Shown here one piece after another: positions 17,252 through 25,223 of a stretch of 52,598 bases of DNA. The notes below the pieces were generated by a model, which did no database searches, was not told the origin of the DNA, and was given only the letters and a program-made list of their open reading frames with translations. The first letter of the stretch is position 1. The number at the start of each line of letters is the position of its first letter. The DNA lies in the NCBI GenBank assembly GCA_023150565.1, contig JAKLKR010000010.1, positions 1-52,598 on the forward strand. Reading direction: 5' to 3'. This stretch comes from Planctomycetota bacterium (GTDB lineage Bacteria > Planctomycetota > UBA11346). The position numbers and the translations under genes were made by a program.

Positions 17252-18091
17252 TCAATCCATCGCGGCGATGCGCATCCACGGCTGCTGGCGCGCCAGCATC
17301 CCCGCCAGGCGGGCGTCGGCCTTGCGCGCGTTCGGGTGGTCGAGGGCGCCGAAGGGCTGGAAGCCGCGCAGGGCGGCCGCAGCCGGGGCCTGGGTGCCGA
17401 GCAGCACGTTGCCGCGCGACGCCCCGCGCGGCACCTCGTTGACCGGCAGCACGCAGGCCGGGCTCCAGCCGGTGTCGATGAGCACGTCGGCGAAGTGGCG
17501 GGTGGCGTCGAAGCCGGCGTCCTCGAGGATGTTCAGCCACACCGCCGCGGCGCGCCCGTGCAGGGCCTGGAGCAGGGCCGAGGGGCAGTACAGGCTGGAG
17601 CTGTCGCGGTAGGCGTCGAGGCAGGCCAGCGACCAGTCGGCGCCGCCCGCCTGCCAGACATGCTCGACCACGTCCTGCTCGACCACCGCGATGCGCCCGG
17701 CGGCCTCGAAGTGGCCGAGCAGGGGGAAGTGCCGGCGCGCCAGCGCCACGATCAGCGGGTCGATCTCGACCACCGTCACGCGCAGCCGCGGAAAGGCCCA
17801 GGCCAGGGCGATGGGCCCGGCGCCGGAGCCCAGCCCGCCCATCAGCACATGGCCGTCCGGCCGCGCCGCCGCCGCGATCAGCCAGCCGAGCATGTAGTCG
17901 GATTCGGGCACCGGCCCCGGCTCCAGCCGCCCGCCCGCCAGCTCGGCCGCCGGCAGCAGGAACGACGAGCCGTGGCAGGCCCAGCTGCAGGACAGGCTGC
18001 GCACGCCCTCGCTGTCGCTGACCGAGAGCTGGCCGAAGCGGCCCATCAGCACCTCGCGCACCACCTCGTGCGGCTGGGCGGCGGTGCTCAC
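17252..18091 (-). CDS. spermidine-synthase-like (Rossmann) protein
   Basis: 279 residues. A nucleotide-binding Rossmann core is clear: HVLMGGLGSGAGPIALAWAF, split by the glycine loop, then VTVVEIDPLIVALARRHFP and a later LACLDAYRD. This order is that of SpeE and related methyltransferase-like proteins. The polyamine-synthase GGGDGG loop is replaced by GGLGSG, so true spermidine synthesis is doubtful. It starts with GTG (18091-18089) inside the stop of the kinase gene (GTGA overlap), so it is translationally coupled to the kinase. Its role with a Ser/Thr kinase next to a T6SS is unknown; a methyltransferase or a structural SpeE homologue are options. Confidence 0.75.
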   Translation of the reverse strand: MSTAAQPHEVVREVLMGRFGQLSVSDSEGVRSLSCSWACHGSSFLLPAAELAGGRLEPGPVPESDYMLGWLIAAAARPDGHVLMGGLGSGAGPIALAWAFPRLRVTVVEIDPLIVALARRHFPLLGHFEAAGRIAVVEQDVVEHVWQAGGADWSLACLDAYRDSSSLYCPSALLQALHGRAAAVWLNILEDAGFDATRHFADVLIDTGWSPACVLPVNEVPRGASRGNVLLGTQAPAAAALRGFQPFGALDHPNARKADARLAGMLARQQPWMRIAAMD

Positions 18092-20220
18092 CCGGCCGAC
18101 GGCCGGTTGCGCTGCCACCACTGGGCGGCGAGGGCGTCGCTCCAGCGCTCGGACGGCGATACCGGCACGCGCGCCAGCAGGGCGGCGAGGGCGCGGGCGT
18201 CGGGCGGGCGCTCGGCCGGGCTCTTGGCCAGGCACATCAGCACCAGGGCGTCGAATTCCGGCGGCAGGTCGCGGCCGCTGCGCCGCGAGGGCGGCAGCGG
18301 CATGCTGTCGATGTGGGCGTCGAGCAGGTCCATGCCCGAGCCCTCGAACACCGGCCGGCCGGTGGCGAGGTAGAAGGCCACGCAGCCGAGGGCATAGAGG
18401 TCGGCGCGGCCGTCCACCGCCCAGCCCTGGGCCTGCTCCGGGGCCATGAACGCCGGGGTGCCCTGGATCACGTCGGGGGCGGTCAGGCGCGCCCGCCCGG
18501 GGGCGGTGCGCTCCCACGCCAGGCCGAAGTCGAGCACCTTGACCAGGTCGGTCTCGTGCGCGCGCCGGCAGCAGAACAGGTTCTCGGGCTTGATGTCGCG
18601 GTGCACCAGGCCGCGCTCGTGCGCCTCGGCCAGCGAATGGCAGGCCTGGCCGAGCAGGTGCACGATGCGCCCGAGCGGCATCGGCCCGTGGCGGTCGACC
18701 AGGTCGGCGAGGTCGAGGCCGTCGAGCAGCTCCATCACGTAGTAGCAGGTGCCGTCGGCGGCCACCCCGTAGTCGTAGAGCTCGACCGTGCTGCGGCAGC
18801 GCAGCGAGGCGAGCAGGCGCGCCTCGCGCTCGAAGCGCGCGGCGGCCTCGGCGCGCTCGGCCGGGCCGTCGCCGAGCGCGTCGGCGATCACCAGCTTGGC
18901 CGCCGCCGGGCGCGCCAGCAGGCGGTGGCGCGCCAGCCACACCTCGCCCATGCCGCCCTTGCCCAGGCGCCGTTCCAGCTTCCAGCTGCCGAAGGAGCGC
19001 GCCTCGCCGGCGGCGGCCTCGGCGCGCTCGCGCTGGCGGGCGGCGCTGCGGCGGGTGCGCGCCAGGTGGCTGGCGAACCACAGCCCGGCGCCGGTGCCGA
19101 GCGCGAGGGTGGCGGCGTGCAGCGCCAGCCCCCAGCCGAGCAGGGCGCGGGTGGGGCCTTCGAGGCGGGCGGACTCGGCCAGCTGCACCAGCTGCCAGAC
19201 CTGGCCGCCGGGCAGGGCGATGGCCGCCAGCGAGGCGGTGCAGGCGTGGCCGTCGGGGGCGTGGAAGCGCACCTGGCGCGGCGGCTCGCCCGGGCGCGGC
19301 GGCGGCAGCGCCGAAAGGGCGTCGAACAGCGCGTGCGCGAGCGGGTCGGCGAGGTCGTCGGCGCGCGCCAGGCGGCCGGCGGGCGGGCGCCAGGCGGCCG
19401 GCATCGCCAGCAGGGTGCGGTCGCCGGCCATCAGCACGGTGTCGGCCACCCCCGACGACTCGCTGGCCAGGGCGCGGCCCAGGCTGTCGATGTCGAAGTC
19501 GACCGCGATCACCGCCTGGAGGGCGCCGTCGTCGCCGTACAGCGGCTCGGCCAGGGTCACCCCCGGCTGGTTGGACTTGGCAAACAGGTAGGGCGCGGTC
19601 CAGGTGCGCTGGCGCGCCTGGGTGGCGGCGTACCAGAACGGGCGTTCGCGCGGGTCGAAGGCGGCCGGGGTCACCACCTCCTCGCCGCTGGGCAGGCCGT
19701 GGCGGTCGACCGGCATGTCGGTGCGGCGCAGCACCCCGTCGGCGCCGGGGCGCAGGCGCACCAGCACCAGGCCGTCCTCGCCCTGGGCGGCGCCGAACAG
19801 GCGGCCGTCGGGCAGCGCGACATAGAGCAGGGCCAGCTCGGCGCGGCCGCGGATGAGCGCGCCCAGGCGCCGCGCCAGCACGCGGTCGTCGACCAGGTCG
19901 GGGCGGTCGGCGAGCTGGCCGCGCAGCGCGGTCAGCACCTCGTCGCCGGCGGCGAACAGCGCCGCGCTGTCCTTGGCCGCGCTCTGCGCCAGCACCGAGA
20001 AGGTGGCGGCGGCCTGCTCGGCGGCGCCGCGCCGGGCCAGCACCAGGGCGGTGGTGCCGATGGCGCCGCCGGTGACCAGCACCAGCAGCGGGATGGCGAT
20101 CGCCACCGCCAGCGGCGAGGTCAGCGGGGCGGGACGGGTCTCGGGCGGGGCGACCTCGGCCCCGCTGCGCGCCACCACCAGATCGCGCCCGGCGGCCGGG
20201 CCCGGCGACGGCTCAGGCAC
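18088..20220 (-). CDS. transmembrane Ser/Thr protein kinase with extracytoplasmic Cache-type sensor
   Basis: 710 residues. A membrane segment (about 37-62) is followed by an extracytoplasmic domain with PDC/Cache character (RPFWYAATQARQRTWTAPY, AVIAVDFDIDSLGRAL), then a second membrane segment (about 345-370). The cytoplasmic kinase domain starts near 405: glycine loop LGKGGMGEVW, AAAKLV for the Lys, catalytic VHRDIKPEN (Asp542), DFGLAW and GTPAFMAPEQ. It resembles PpkA-type kinases that switch on type VI secretion by phosphorylation. It starts with GTG at 20220, overlapping the upstream gene by eight bases, and ends with a GTGA overlap into the next gene. It lies beside the T6SS operon and is transcribed away from it. 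Confidence 0.9.
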   Translation of the reverse strand: MPEPSPGPAAGRDLVVARSGAEVAPPETRPAPLTSPLAVAIAIPLLVLVTGGAIGTTALVLARRGAAEQAAATFSVLAQSAAKDSAALFAAGDEVLTALRGQLADRPDLVDDRVLARRLGALIRGRAELALLYVALPDGRLFGAAQGEDGLVLVRLRPGADGVLRRTDMPVDRHGLPSGEEVVTPAAFDPRERPFWYAATQARQRTWTAPYLFAKSNQPGVTLAEPLYGDDGALQAVIAVDFDIDSLGRALASESSGVADTVLMAGDRTLLAMPAAWRPPAGRLARADDLADPLAHALFDALSALPPPRPGEPPRQVRFHAPDGHACTASLAAIALPGGQVWQLVQLAESARLEGPTRALLGWGLALHAATLALGTGAGLWFASHLARTRRSAARQRERAEAAAGEARSFGSWKLERRLGKGGMGEVWLARHRLLARPAAAKLVIADALGDGPAERAEAAARFEREARLLASLRCRSTVELYDYGVAADGTCYYVMELLDGLDLADLVDRHGPMPLGRIVHLLGQACHSLAEAHERGLVHRDIKPENLFCCRRAHETDLVKVLDFGLAWERTAPGRARLTAPDVIQGTPAFMAPEQAQGWAVDGRADLYALGCVAFYLATGRPVFEGSGMDLLDAHIDSMPLPPSRRSGRDLPPEFDALVLMCLAKSPAERPPDARALAALLARVPVSPSERWSDALAAQWWQRNRPSAG

Positions 20221-20701
20221 CGGACTTGAGCTTCGCCAGCAGGGAGTCGCGCAGGGATTGCAGCTGGGCCATCTGCTTGGCGGTCTCCTCCATCGCCGCC
20301 TCGGCCTTCTGCAGCATCTCGCGCGCCTCGGTGCGGTCGACGGTGCGGCGTTCGACCGCCGCCGACAGGCGCAGGGCGAGCGAGCCGTTGCGCCGGCCGG
20401 CCACCAGCATCTGGTGCTGGGCCTTCTGCGCCTGCGCCACCGGATCGGCGGAGACGGCGGCGGCGGCGCCCGCCGGGGCGGGGCGCAGGGCGTCGCTGAT
20501 CGCGGTCGAGCCCCAGCGCCGGGATTCGAACGCCGCCAGCGCCTCGAGCGCCGGCGCCGACCAGGCCGAGAGGTCGCCGTCGTCGCGCAGGGCCTTGAGC
20601 CAGCGCCCGGCGGTGGTGCGCGCCAGCCCGGCGGCGTCGGCGAACTCGTCCACGGTCAGATCCTGGCTCAGGCGCAGCAGGCAGTCGCGCAGTCGGCTCA
20701 T
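20213..20701 (-). CDS. small helix-turn-helix protein with C-terminal coiled coil
   Basis: 162 residues. The N-terminal ~45 residues read like a DNA-binding HTH (LTVDEFADAAGLARTTAGRW). The C-terminal ~70 residues (RTVDRTEAREMLQKAEAAM onward) are a long heptad-like helix. It is first in a minus-strand operon with the kinase and SpeE-like genes. The start at 20701 has a strong ribosome site (GGGGGAG, two bases before ATG by strict count). A perfect 18-bp palindrome and a second inverted repeat lie just upstream, between this operon and the T6SS genes. I suggest a local regulator; the family is not one I can name. Confidence 0.75.
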   Translation of the reverse strand: MSRLRDCLLRLSQDLTVDEFADAAGLARTTAGRWLKALRDDGDLSAWSAPALEALAAFESRRWGSTAISDALRPAPAGAAAAVSADPVAQAQKAQHQMLVAGRRNGSLALRLSAAVERRTVDRTEAREMLQKAEAAMEETAKQMAQLQSLRDSLLAKLKSGA

Positions 20702-20737
20702 CGCTCCCCCGGGTCGGCGGGAGGATAGGCGGATGGC

Positions 20738-20755
20738 CGCGGCTGGCCAGCCGCG
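20738..20755. promoter_or_regulatory. perfect 18-bp palindrome, candidate operator
   Basis: CGCGGCTGGCCAGCCGCG is a perfect inverted repeat with no spacer, 37 bases upstream of the HTH gene start and in the divergent region before tssA. It could be a dimer-binding site for that HTH protein, or a hairpin. GC-rich DNA produces palindromes often, but an 18-base perfect one is uncommon. Confidence 0.45.
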
Positions 20756-20765
20756 TCCCGCCCAT

Positions 20766-20791
20766 GGGATGGGGACGGACGGACCCATCCC
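20766..20791. promoter_or_regulatory. 8-bp inverted repeat with 10-base spacer, candidate operator or hairpin
   Basis: The arms GGGATGGG and CCCATCCC flank a 10-base GACGGACGGA-type spacer. It is the second inverted repeat within 50 bases in the divergent regulatory region. The 259-base gap (20702-20960) holds no gene; no confident promoter hexamers were found. Confidence 0.4.
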
Positions 20792-20960
20792 GGAAGCGGG
20801 ACCGGCGGCCGCCATGCTCGCGTCCATGCCCCGGTGATCCGGAAGGCGTATGGCCTGCCTCATGCGCAAGCCTTGCCACACCCGCCCCACCTCCCTAGCC
20901 TGCGACCACCCGCCGCCGTACGCACCCCACCGCGCTATAAGTCCATACCAGGCCAACCCC

Positions 20961-21980
20961 ATGCTCGAACTCGAACGGATGCTGGCGCCGCACGACGGCG
21001 CGGACCCCTGCGGGGCCGACCTGGAATACGATCCCGCCCTGCTCGCGCTCGAGCAGCTGCTGTCCACCGCCGGCGAGGGAGACGGCCCCGACTGGCGCCA
21101 GGTGCGCACCCAGGCGCTCGAGCTGCTGGCGCGCGGCGACCACCTGCGGGTGGCGGTGTGGCTGGCCCTGGCCGAGCTCCAGCTCAGCGCCCTGCCCGGC
21201 TTCGCCGACGCCCTGCGCCTGGTCGACGGGCTGATCGAGAAGCGCTGGGCCGGGCTGTGGCCGCGCCCCGACCCCGACGAGCCCGACGACGTCACCGAGC
21301 GCCTCAACATCCTCGCCTCGCTGTCGCCCTCGGCGGGCGCCTACCAGGATGCGCTGCAGTTCCCCCAGCGCCTGCAGCGCACCGCCTTCCTCAGCTCGCG
21401 CCGCCTCGGCCGCCTCGACCTGCGCACGGTGATGCTCGCCAACGGCGAGATCCAGCCCGCCGAGGGCGAGGTCAAGGGCGACCCGGCGCTGGTGCGCGGC
21501 ATCATCGCCGAGGCCGCCAGCGAGGACCGCGCCGCCGCCACCGCCGCCGCCGAGGCGGCGCGCGCCGCCCTGCGCTCGATCGCGGCGCGGGTGCAGTCGG
21601 CCGCCGGCGCCACCCTCGACTTCGCCCGCCTCGACGGCCTGCTCAAGCGCATCGCCGACACCCTCGCGCTCGACGCCGCCCCGGCGGCGGCCGCGGCGGG
21701 CGCGGCGGCGGCGCCCGGGCAGCCGGCCCCGGCCGGCGGGCTCGACCTCTCGGGCGAGATCGCCAGCCGCCAGCAGGCGCTGCTGGCGCTCGAGAAGGTG
21801 ATCAGGTACTATGAGCGCAATGAACCCGGGCACCCGGCCCCGCTCATGCTCCAGCGCGCCCGCCGCCTGGCGGCGATGAACTTCGCCGAGATCCTGCGCG
21901 AGCTGGTGCCCGAATCGGTCGACAAGGCCGGGGTCATCCTCGGCACCGACGCCTTCGCCGTCAAAGAAGGCGGCGGCTGA
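20961..21980 (+). CDS. tssA: type VI secretion protein TssA (ImpA)
   Basis: 339 residues. The ImpA N-terminal domain begins with DPCGADLEYDPALLALEQ and continues with LRVAVWLALAELQLSALPGF and LIEKRWAGLWPRPDPDEPDD. The C-terminal part has the conserved RYYERNEPGHPAPLMLQRA, the region that makes the TssA ring and caps sheath assembly. A low-complexity Ala/Gly/Pro linker (about 236-258) separates them. It is the first gene of the T6SS operon. The ATG at 20961 is chosen because the domain starts there; the upstream frame is non-conserved. No strong ribosome site is visible. Confidence 0.93.
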   Translation: MLELERMLAPHDGADPCGADLEYDPALLALEQLLSTAGEGDGPDWRQVRTQALELLARGDHLRVAVWLALAELQLSALPGFADALRLVDGLIEKRWAGLWPRPDPDEPDDVTERLNILASLSPSAGAYQDALQFPQRLQRTAFLSSRRLGRLDLRTVMLANGEIQPAEGEVKGDPALVRGIIAEAASEDRAAATAAAEAARAALRSIAARVQSAAGATLDFARLDGLLKRIADTLALDAAPAAAAAGAAAAPGQPAPAGGLDLSGEIASRQQALLALEKVIRYYERNEPGHPAPLMLQRARRLAAMNFAEILRELVPESVDKAGVILGTDAFAVKEGGG

Positions 21981-22043
21981 CGCCCTTCCTCCCCTCTTCA
22001 TCACCCCTCCCTATCCACCCCATCCCCATCCAAGGAGCAACCC

Positions 22044-22562
22044 ATGGCCAGCGGCCAGAAATTCATCGCCCAGAACCGGGCGCCCCGCGTGCAGATCGAG
22101 TACGACGTCGAGCTGTTCGGCGCCGAGAAGACCGTCAACCTGCCCTTCGTGATGGGGGTCATGGCCGACCTCTCGGGCAAGCCCGCCGAGGCCCTGCCCG
22201 ACGTCGAGCAGCGCAAGTACCTCGAGATCGACGCCAACAACTTCGATGAGCGCCTGAAGAGCCAGAAGCCGCGCGTCGCCTTCACCGTGCCCAACACCCT
22301 CACCGGCGAGGGCAACCTGGCGGTCGAGCTGAACTTCCAGTCGATGGACGACTTCTCGCCCGACGCGGTGGCGGCCAAGGTCGACGGCCTCAAGCAGCTG
22401 CTCGAGGCGCGCAAGCAGCTCGCCAACCTGATGTCCTACATGGACGGCAAGAGCGGCGCCGAGGACCTCATCGCCAAGGTGCTCGCCGACCCCGCCCTGC
22501 TCAAGACCCTGGGCGAACGCGCCGCCGCCGGCGCCACCACCGAGAAGAAGGAGGAGAAGTGA
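22044..22562 (+). CDS. tssB: T6SS contractile sheath small subunit TssB (VipA)
   Basis: 172 residues, the family's usual length. Motifs are KFIAQNRAPRVQIEYDVE, KTVNLPFVMGVMADLSG, and the LNFQSMDDFSPDAV block typical of VipA/IglA. It pairs with TssC to form the cytoplasmic sheath that contracts around the Hcp tube. A strong ribosome site (AAGGAG, 22032-22037) precedes the start. One base separates its stop from the tssC start. Confidence 0.96.
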   Translation: MASGQKFIAQNRAPRVQIEYDVELFGAEKTVNLPFVMGVMADLSGKPAEALPDVEQRKYLEIDANNFDERLKSQKPRVAFTVPNTLTGEGNLAVELNFQSMDDFSPDAVAAKVDGLKQLLEARKQLANLMSYMDGKSGAEDLIAKVLADPALLKTLGERAAAGATTEKKEEK

Positions 22563-22563
22563 C

Positions 22564-24048
22564 ATGAGCGACGCACAGAAGCAGACGCAGGCCGCCGGCG
22601 GCACGATCACCATCAACGACTTCGAGTCGCTGCTGCAGAAGGAGTTCAAGCCCAAGAGCGAGGAGGCGCAGAGCGCGGTCGCCAAGGCGGTCGACACCCT
22701 CGCCGCCACCGCCCTCGCCAACGCCAAGCTGGTCAGCGGCGACGCGCTCAAGTCGATCGAGGCGATGATCGCCGAGATCGACCGCAAGCTCTCGCAGCAG
22801 CTCAACCTGATCCTGCACAACGCCGAGTTCCAGCAGCTGGAAAGCGCCTGGCGCGGCCTGCACTACCTGGTCAACAACACCGCCACCGGCACCGACCTCA
22901 AGATCCGCGTGCTGAACATCTCGAAGAAGGACCTGGGCAAGACCCTGAAGAAGTTCAAGGGCACCAGCTGGGACCAGAGCCCGATCTTCAAGAAGCTCTA
23001 CGAGGACGAGTACGGCACCCCCGGCGGCGAGCCCTACGGCTGCCTGATCGGCGACTACTACTTCAACCACTCCGGGCCCGACGTCGAGATCATGCGCGGG
23101 ATGGCGCAGATCGCCGCCGCCGCGCACGCGCCGTTCATCACCGCCAGCGACCCGACCATGCTCAACCTGGACGGGTGGAAGGACCTCGCCAACCCGCGCG
23201 ACATCGCCAAGGTGATGAGCACGCCGGAATACGCCGCCTGGCGCAGCTTCCGCGACAGCGACGACAGCCGCTACGTGGCCATGACCATGCCGCGGGTGCT
23301 GGCGCGCGCGCCCTACGGCCCGCAGACCAACCCGGTCGAGGGCTTCGCCTTCGAGGAGGAGACCTCGGGCGGCGACAGCTCGAACTACAGCTGGATGAAC
23401 GCCAGCTACGCCATGGGCACCAACATCGCCCGCTCGTTCAAGACCCACGGCTGGTGCGCGAGCATCCGCGGGGTCGAGAGCGGCGGCGCGGTGCAGGGCC
23501 TGCCCACCCACACCTTCCCCACCGACGACGGCGGGGTGGCGATGAAGTGCCCGACCGAGGTGGCGATCACCGACCGCCGCGAGGCCGAGCTGTCCAAGGC
23601 CGGATTCCTGCCGCTGTGCCACTGGAAGAACACCGACTATGCGGTGTTCCTCGGCGGCCAGACCGCCAACGCGCCCAAGGAGTACGACAATCCCGACGCC
23701 ACCGCCAACGCGGCGCTGTCGGCCCGCCTGCCCTACATCTTCGCCACCTGCCGCTTCGCGCACTTCCTCAAGTGCATCGTGCGCGACAAGGTCGGCAGCT
23801 TCAAGTCACGCGGCGACATGGAGAAGTGGCTGTCCGACTGGATCTCGAACTACGTCACCTCGGATCCCAACGCGAACGAGGACACCAAGGCCAAGTACCC
23901 CCTGGCCGAGGCCAAGGTCACGGTCGAGGAGGTCGAGGGCAACCCCGGCTTCTACTCCGCCAAGTTCTACATGCGCCCCCACTTCCAGCTCGAGGGGCTG
24001 ACCGCCTCGCTGCGCCTGGTGACCCGCCTGCCGGGCGCCGGCGGCTGA
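22564..24048 (+). CDS. tssC: T6SS contractile sheath large subunit TssC (VipB)
   Basis: 494 residues, full length. Family blocks are ESAWRGLHYLVNNTATGTD, KKFKGTSWDQSPIFKKLYED, PYGCLIGDYYFNHSGPDVE, LPRVLARAPYG-type PRVLARAPYGPQTN and SAKFYMRPHFQLEGLTASLR at the end. It forms the sheath with TssB and is recycled by the ClpV ATPase encoded at the end of the operon. A purine-rich GGAGGAG from the tssB end is the ribosome site. Two strong hairpins lie between it and hcp. Confidence 0.97.
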   Translation: MSDAQKQTQAAGGTITINDFESLLQKEFKPKSEEAQSAVAKAVDTLAATALANAKLVSGDALKSIEAMIAEIDRKLSQQLNLILHNAEFQQLESAWRGLHYLVNNTATGTDLKIRVLNISKKDLGKTLKKFKGTSWDQSPIFKKLYEDEYGTPGGEPYGCLIGDYYFNHSGPDVEIMRGMAQIAAAAHAPFITASDPTMLNLDGWKDLANPRDIAKVMSTPEYAAWRSFRDSDDSRYVAMTMPRVLARAPYGPQTNPVEGFAFEEETSGGDSSNYSWMNASYAMGTNIARSFKTHGWCASIRGVESGGAVQGLPTHTFPTDDGGVAMKCPTEVAITDRREAELSKAGFLPLCHWKNTDYAVFLGGQTANAPKEYDNPDATANAALSARLPYIFATCRFAHFLKCIVRDKVGSFKSRGDMEKWLSDWISNYVTSDPNANEDTKAKYPLAEAKVTVEEVEGNPGFYSAKFYMRPHFQLEGLTASLRLVTRLPGAGG

Positions 24049-24062
24049 TCCCGGCCGTCCGC

Positions 24063-24093
24063 CGTCGGCCCTCCCCCCGGGGGCCGGCCGACG
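24063..24093. terminator. GC hairpin downstream of tssC
   Basis: The arms CGTCGGCC (24063-24070) and GGCCGACG (24086-24093) pair perfectly, with an inner C-run/G-run that can extend the stem. No T-run follows, so it is not a textbook terminator. Confidence 0.35.
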
Positions 24094-24137
24094 CCCGGGA
24101 CGCGCCGGAACCGGGATCCCGACCTGCTAGATTCCGG

Positions 24138-24164
24138 GCACCGGCGGCGAACAGCCGCCGGTGC
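24138..24164. terminator. strong 11-bp hairpin between tssC and hcp
   Basis: GCACCGGCGGC, loop GAACA, GCCGCCGGTGC: a perfect 11-bp stem followed by TTCC. It may be a partial terminator or an RNA-processing and stability element that separates hcp expression from the sheath genes. No T-run is present. Confidence 0.5.
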
Positions 24165-24225
24165 TTCCTGACCTCCCTCCTCCCTGCACCCTCCCGCCTT
24201 CCACCTCCACTCAGAAATCCCTCCC

Positions 24226-24723
24226 ATGGCACTCCCCATCCTCAAGGCCTTCATCAAGCTCGACGGCATCGACGGCCAGAGCACCGACGACAAGCACAAG
24301 GCGCAGATCGACGTCGCCCGCTTCACCTACGGCGGCGCCCAGCCCACCGTGCGCGCCAGCCACGGCGGCGCCCGCTCCGGCGCCGGGGTCGCGGTCGACC
24401 GCTTCGCCTTCACCCACTTCATCGACAAGGCCACCCCCAACCTGTTCAAGGCCCTGTGCACCGGCAAGCCGGTGGCCAAGGTGGTGTTCGAGCTCTGCCG
24501 TTCGACCGGCGACTCGACCCCCTACCTGACCATCACCATGGAGGACGCGGTGGTGTCGGCGGTGCGCAACGGCGAACTGGTGGACGGCAGCGTGGTCCCC
24601 GCCGAGACCGTCGAGCTCGACTACGGCAAGATCACCATCACCTACACCGAGACCGACCCCAAGACCGGCGCCAAGGGCGGCAAGGTCGAGTACACCGCCG
24701 ACGTGGTCGGCCAGAAGTACTGA
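24226..24723 (+). CDS. hcp: T6SS tube protein Hcp (TssD)
   Basis: 165 residues, the usual Hcp length. It has the Hcp beta-barrel pattern: AFIKLDGIDGQSTDDKHK at the start, FTHFIDKATPNLFKALCTG and KVVFELCRSTGDSTPYLTI in the middle, and VELDYGKITITYTETD near the end. Hcp hexamers stack into the tube that the sheath fires, and can carry effectors. No clear ribosome site precedes ATG, which is odd for what is normally an abundant protein. The gene is separated from tssC by 177 bases containing two hairpins, and is followed by another. Confidence 0.95.
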   Translation: MALPILKAFIKLDGIDGQSTDDKHKAQIDVARFTYGGAQPTVRASHGGARSGAGVAVDRFAFTHFIDKATPNLFKALCTGKPVAKVVFELCRSTGDSTPYLTITMEDAVVSAVRNGELVDGSVVPAETVELDYGKITITYTETDPKTGAKGGKVEYTADVVGQKY

Positions 24724-24751
24724 GCGGCGCCCGGCGGATGACGGGGCCGGC

Positions 24752-24773
24752 GGCAGGGCGACATCGCCCTGCC
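24752..24773. terminator. 10-bp hairpin downstream of hcp
   Basis: GGCAGGGCGA and TCGCCCTGCC pair across a two-base centre; outer GGGGCC and GGCCC-type bases can extend the stem. It lies 29 bases after the hcp stop. It could be an attenuator or an mRNA 3'-end stabiliser. No T-run follows. Confidence 0.5.
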
Positions 24774-24870
24774 AGCCCCGGCCCGGCTCCCCCCTTCCTC
24801 CCCCTGCCCCCATCGTACACCGGTGGCGGGGCCGATCCCGGGACCCCGACCCCCAGCCCAGGCCCTCCCC

Positions 24871-25194
24871 ATGCAACCGCTGCCGACCGCCCTGCTGCTG
24901 CTGCTCGCCGCCGCCCCCCTTGCGGCCGAGGACATCACCGTCGGCAACGAGTCGACCATCTCGCGCACCGGCAGGACCCTGGTGCTGTTCGATGGGCGCG
25001 AGCGGCGCGAATACCTCATCCCGATCGAGCGGGTGATCACCGTCAAGGGCGCGCGCGAGGACAACCCCGGCTCCAGCACCGAGATCCGGGTGGCGATGAC
25101 CGCCAGCGACGCCAAGGACAAGCAGACGGTGTTCATCATCTCGCAGCGGACCATCCCCTACGCCACCATCCGCGACCTCCTGCTCAAGGACTGA
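24871..25194 (+). CDS. small exported protein of unknown function in the T6SS operon
   Basis: 107 residues. The N-terminus is a clear signal peptide (LPTALLLLLAAAPLAAED), predicted to be cut near residue 20. The mature ~87 residues look like a compact beta-rich domain (TGRTLVLFDGRERREYLIP, TEIRVAMTASDAKDKQTVF). There is no cysteine, so it is not a TssJ-like lipoprotein. I do not recognise it as a standard T6SS component. Its place between hcp and tagJ on the same strand suggests a periplasmic accessory, immunity or envelope-anchoring role. The ATG at 24871 is chosen because the signal peptide starts there; an earlier in-frame start would add proline-rich residues before it. Confidence 0.75.
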   Translation: MQPLPTALLLLLAAAPLAAEDITVGNESTISRTGRTLVLFDGRERREYLIPIERVITVKGAREDNPGSSTEIRVAMTASDAKDKQTVFIISQRTIPYATIRDLLLKD

Positions 25195-25223
25195 GCGCGG
25201 CCCCCTCCGACGACAAGGCTCCC

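Noticed and set aside
17252..19081. 609-residue frame covering the SpeE-like gene and part of the kinase
   Set aside because: Its first two thirds are antisense-like low-complexity sequence overlapping a clear kinase in another frame. The real gene starts at GTG 18091.
20846..20860. Possible sigma-54 promoter upstream of tssA (GG-N10-GC spacing in TGGCCTGCCTCATGC)
   Set aside because: Only the GG and GC positions match. Such a pattern is frequent by chance in GC-rich DNA, and no enhancer-binding activator gene is adjacent.
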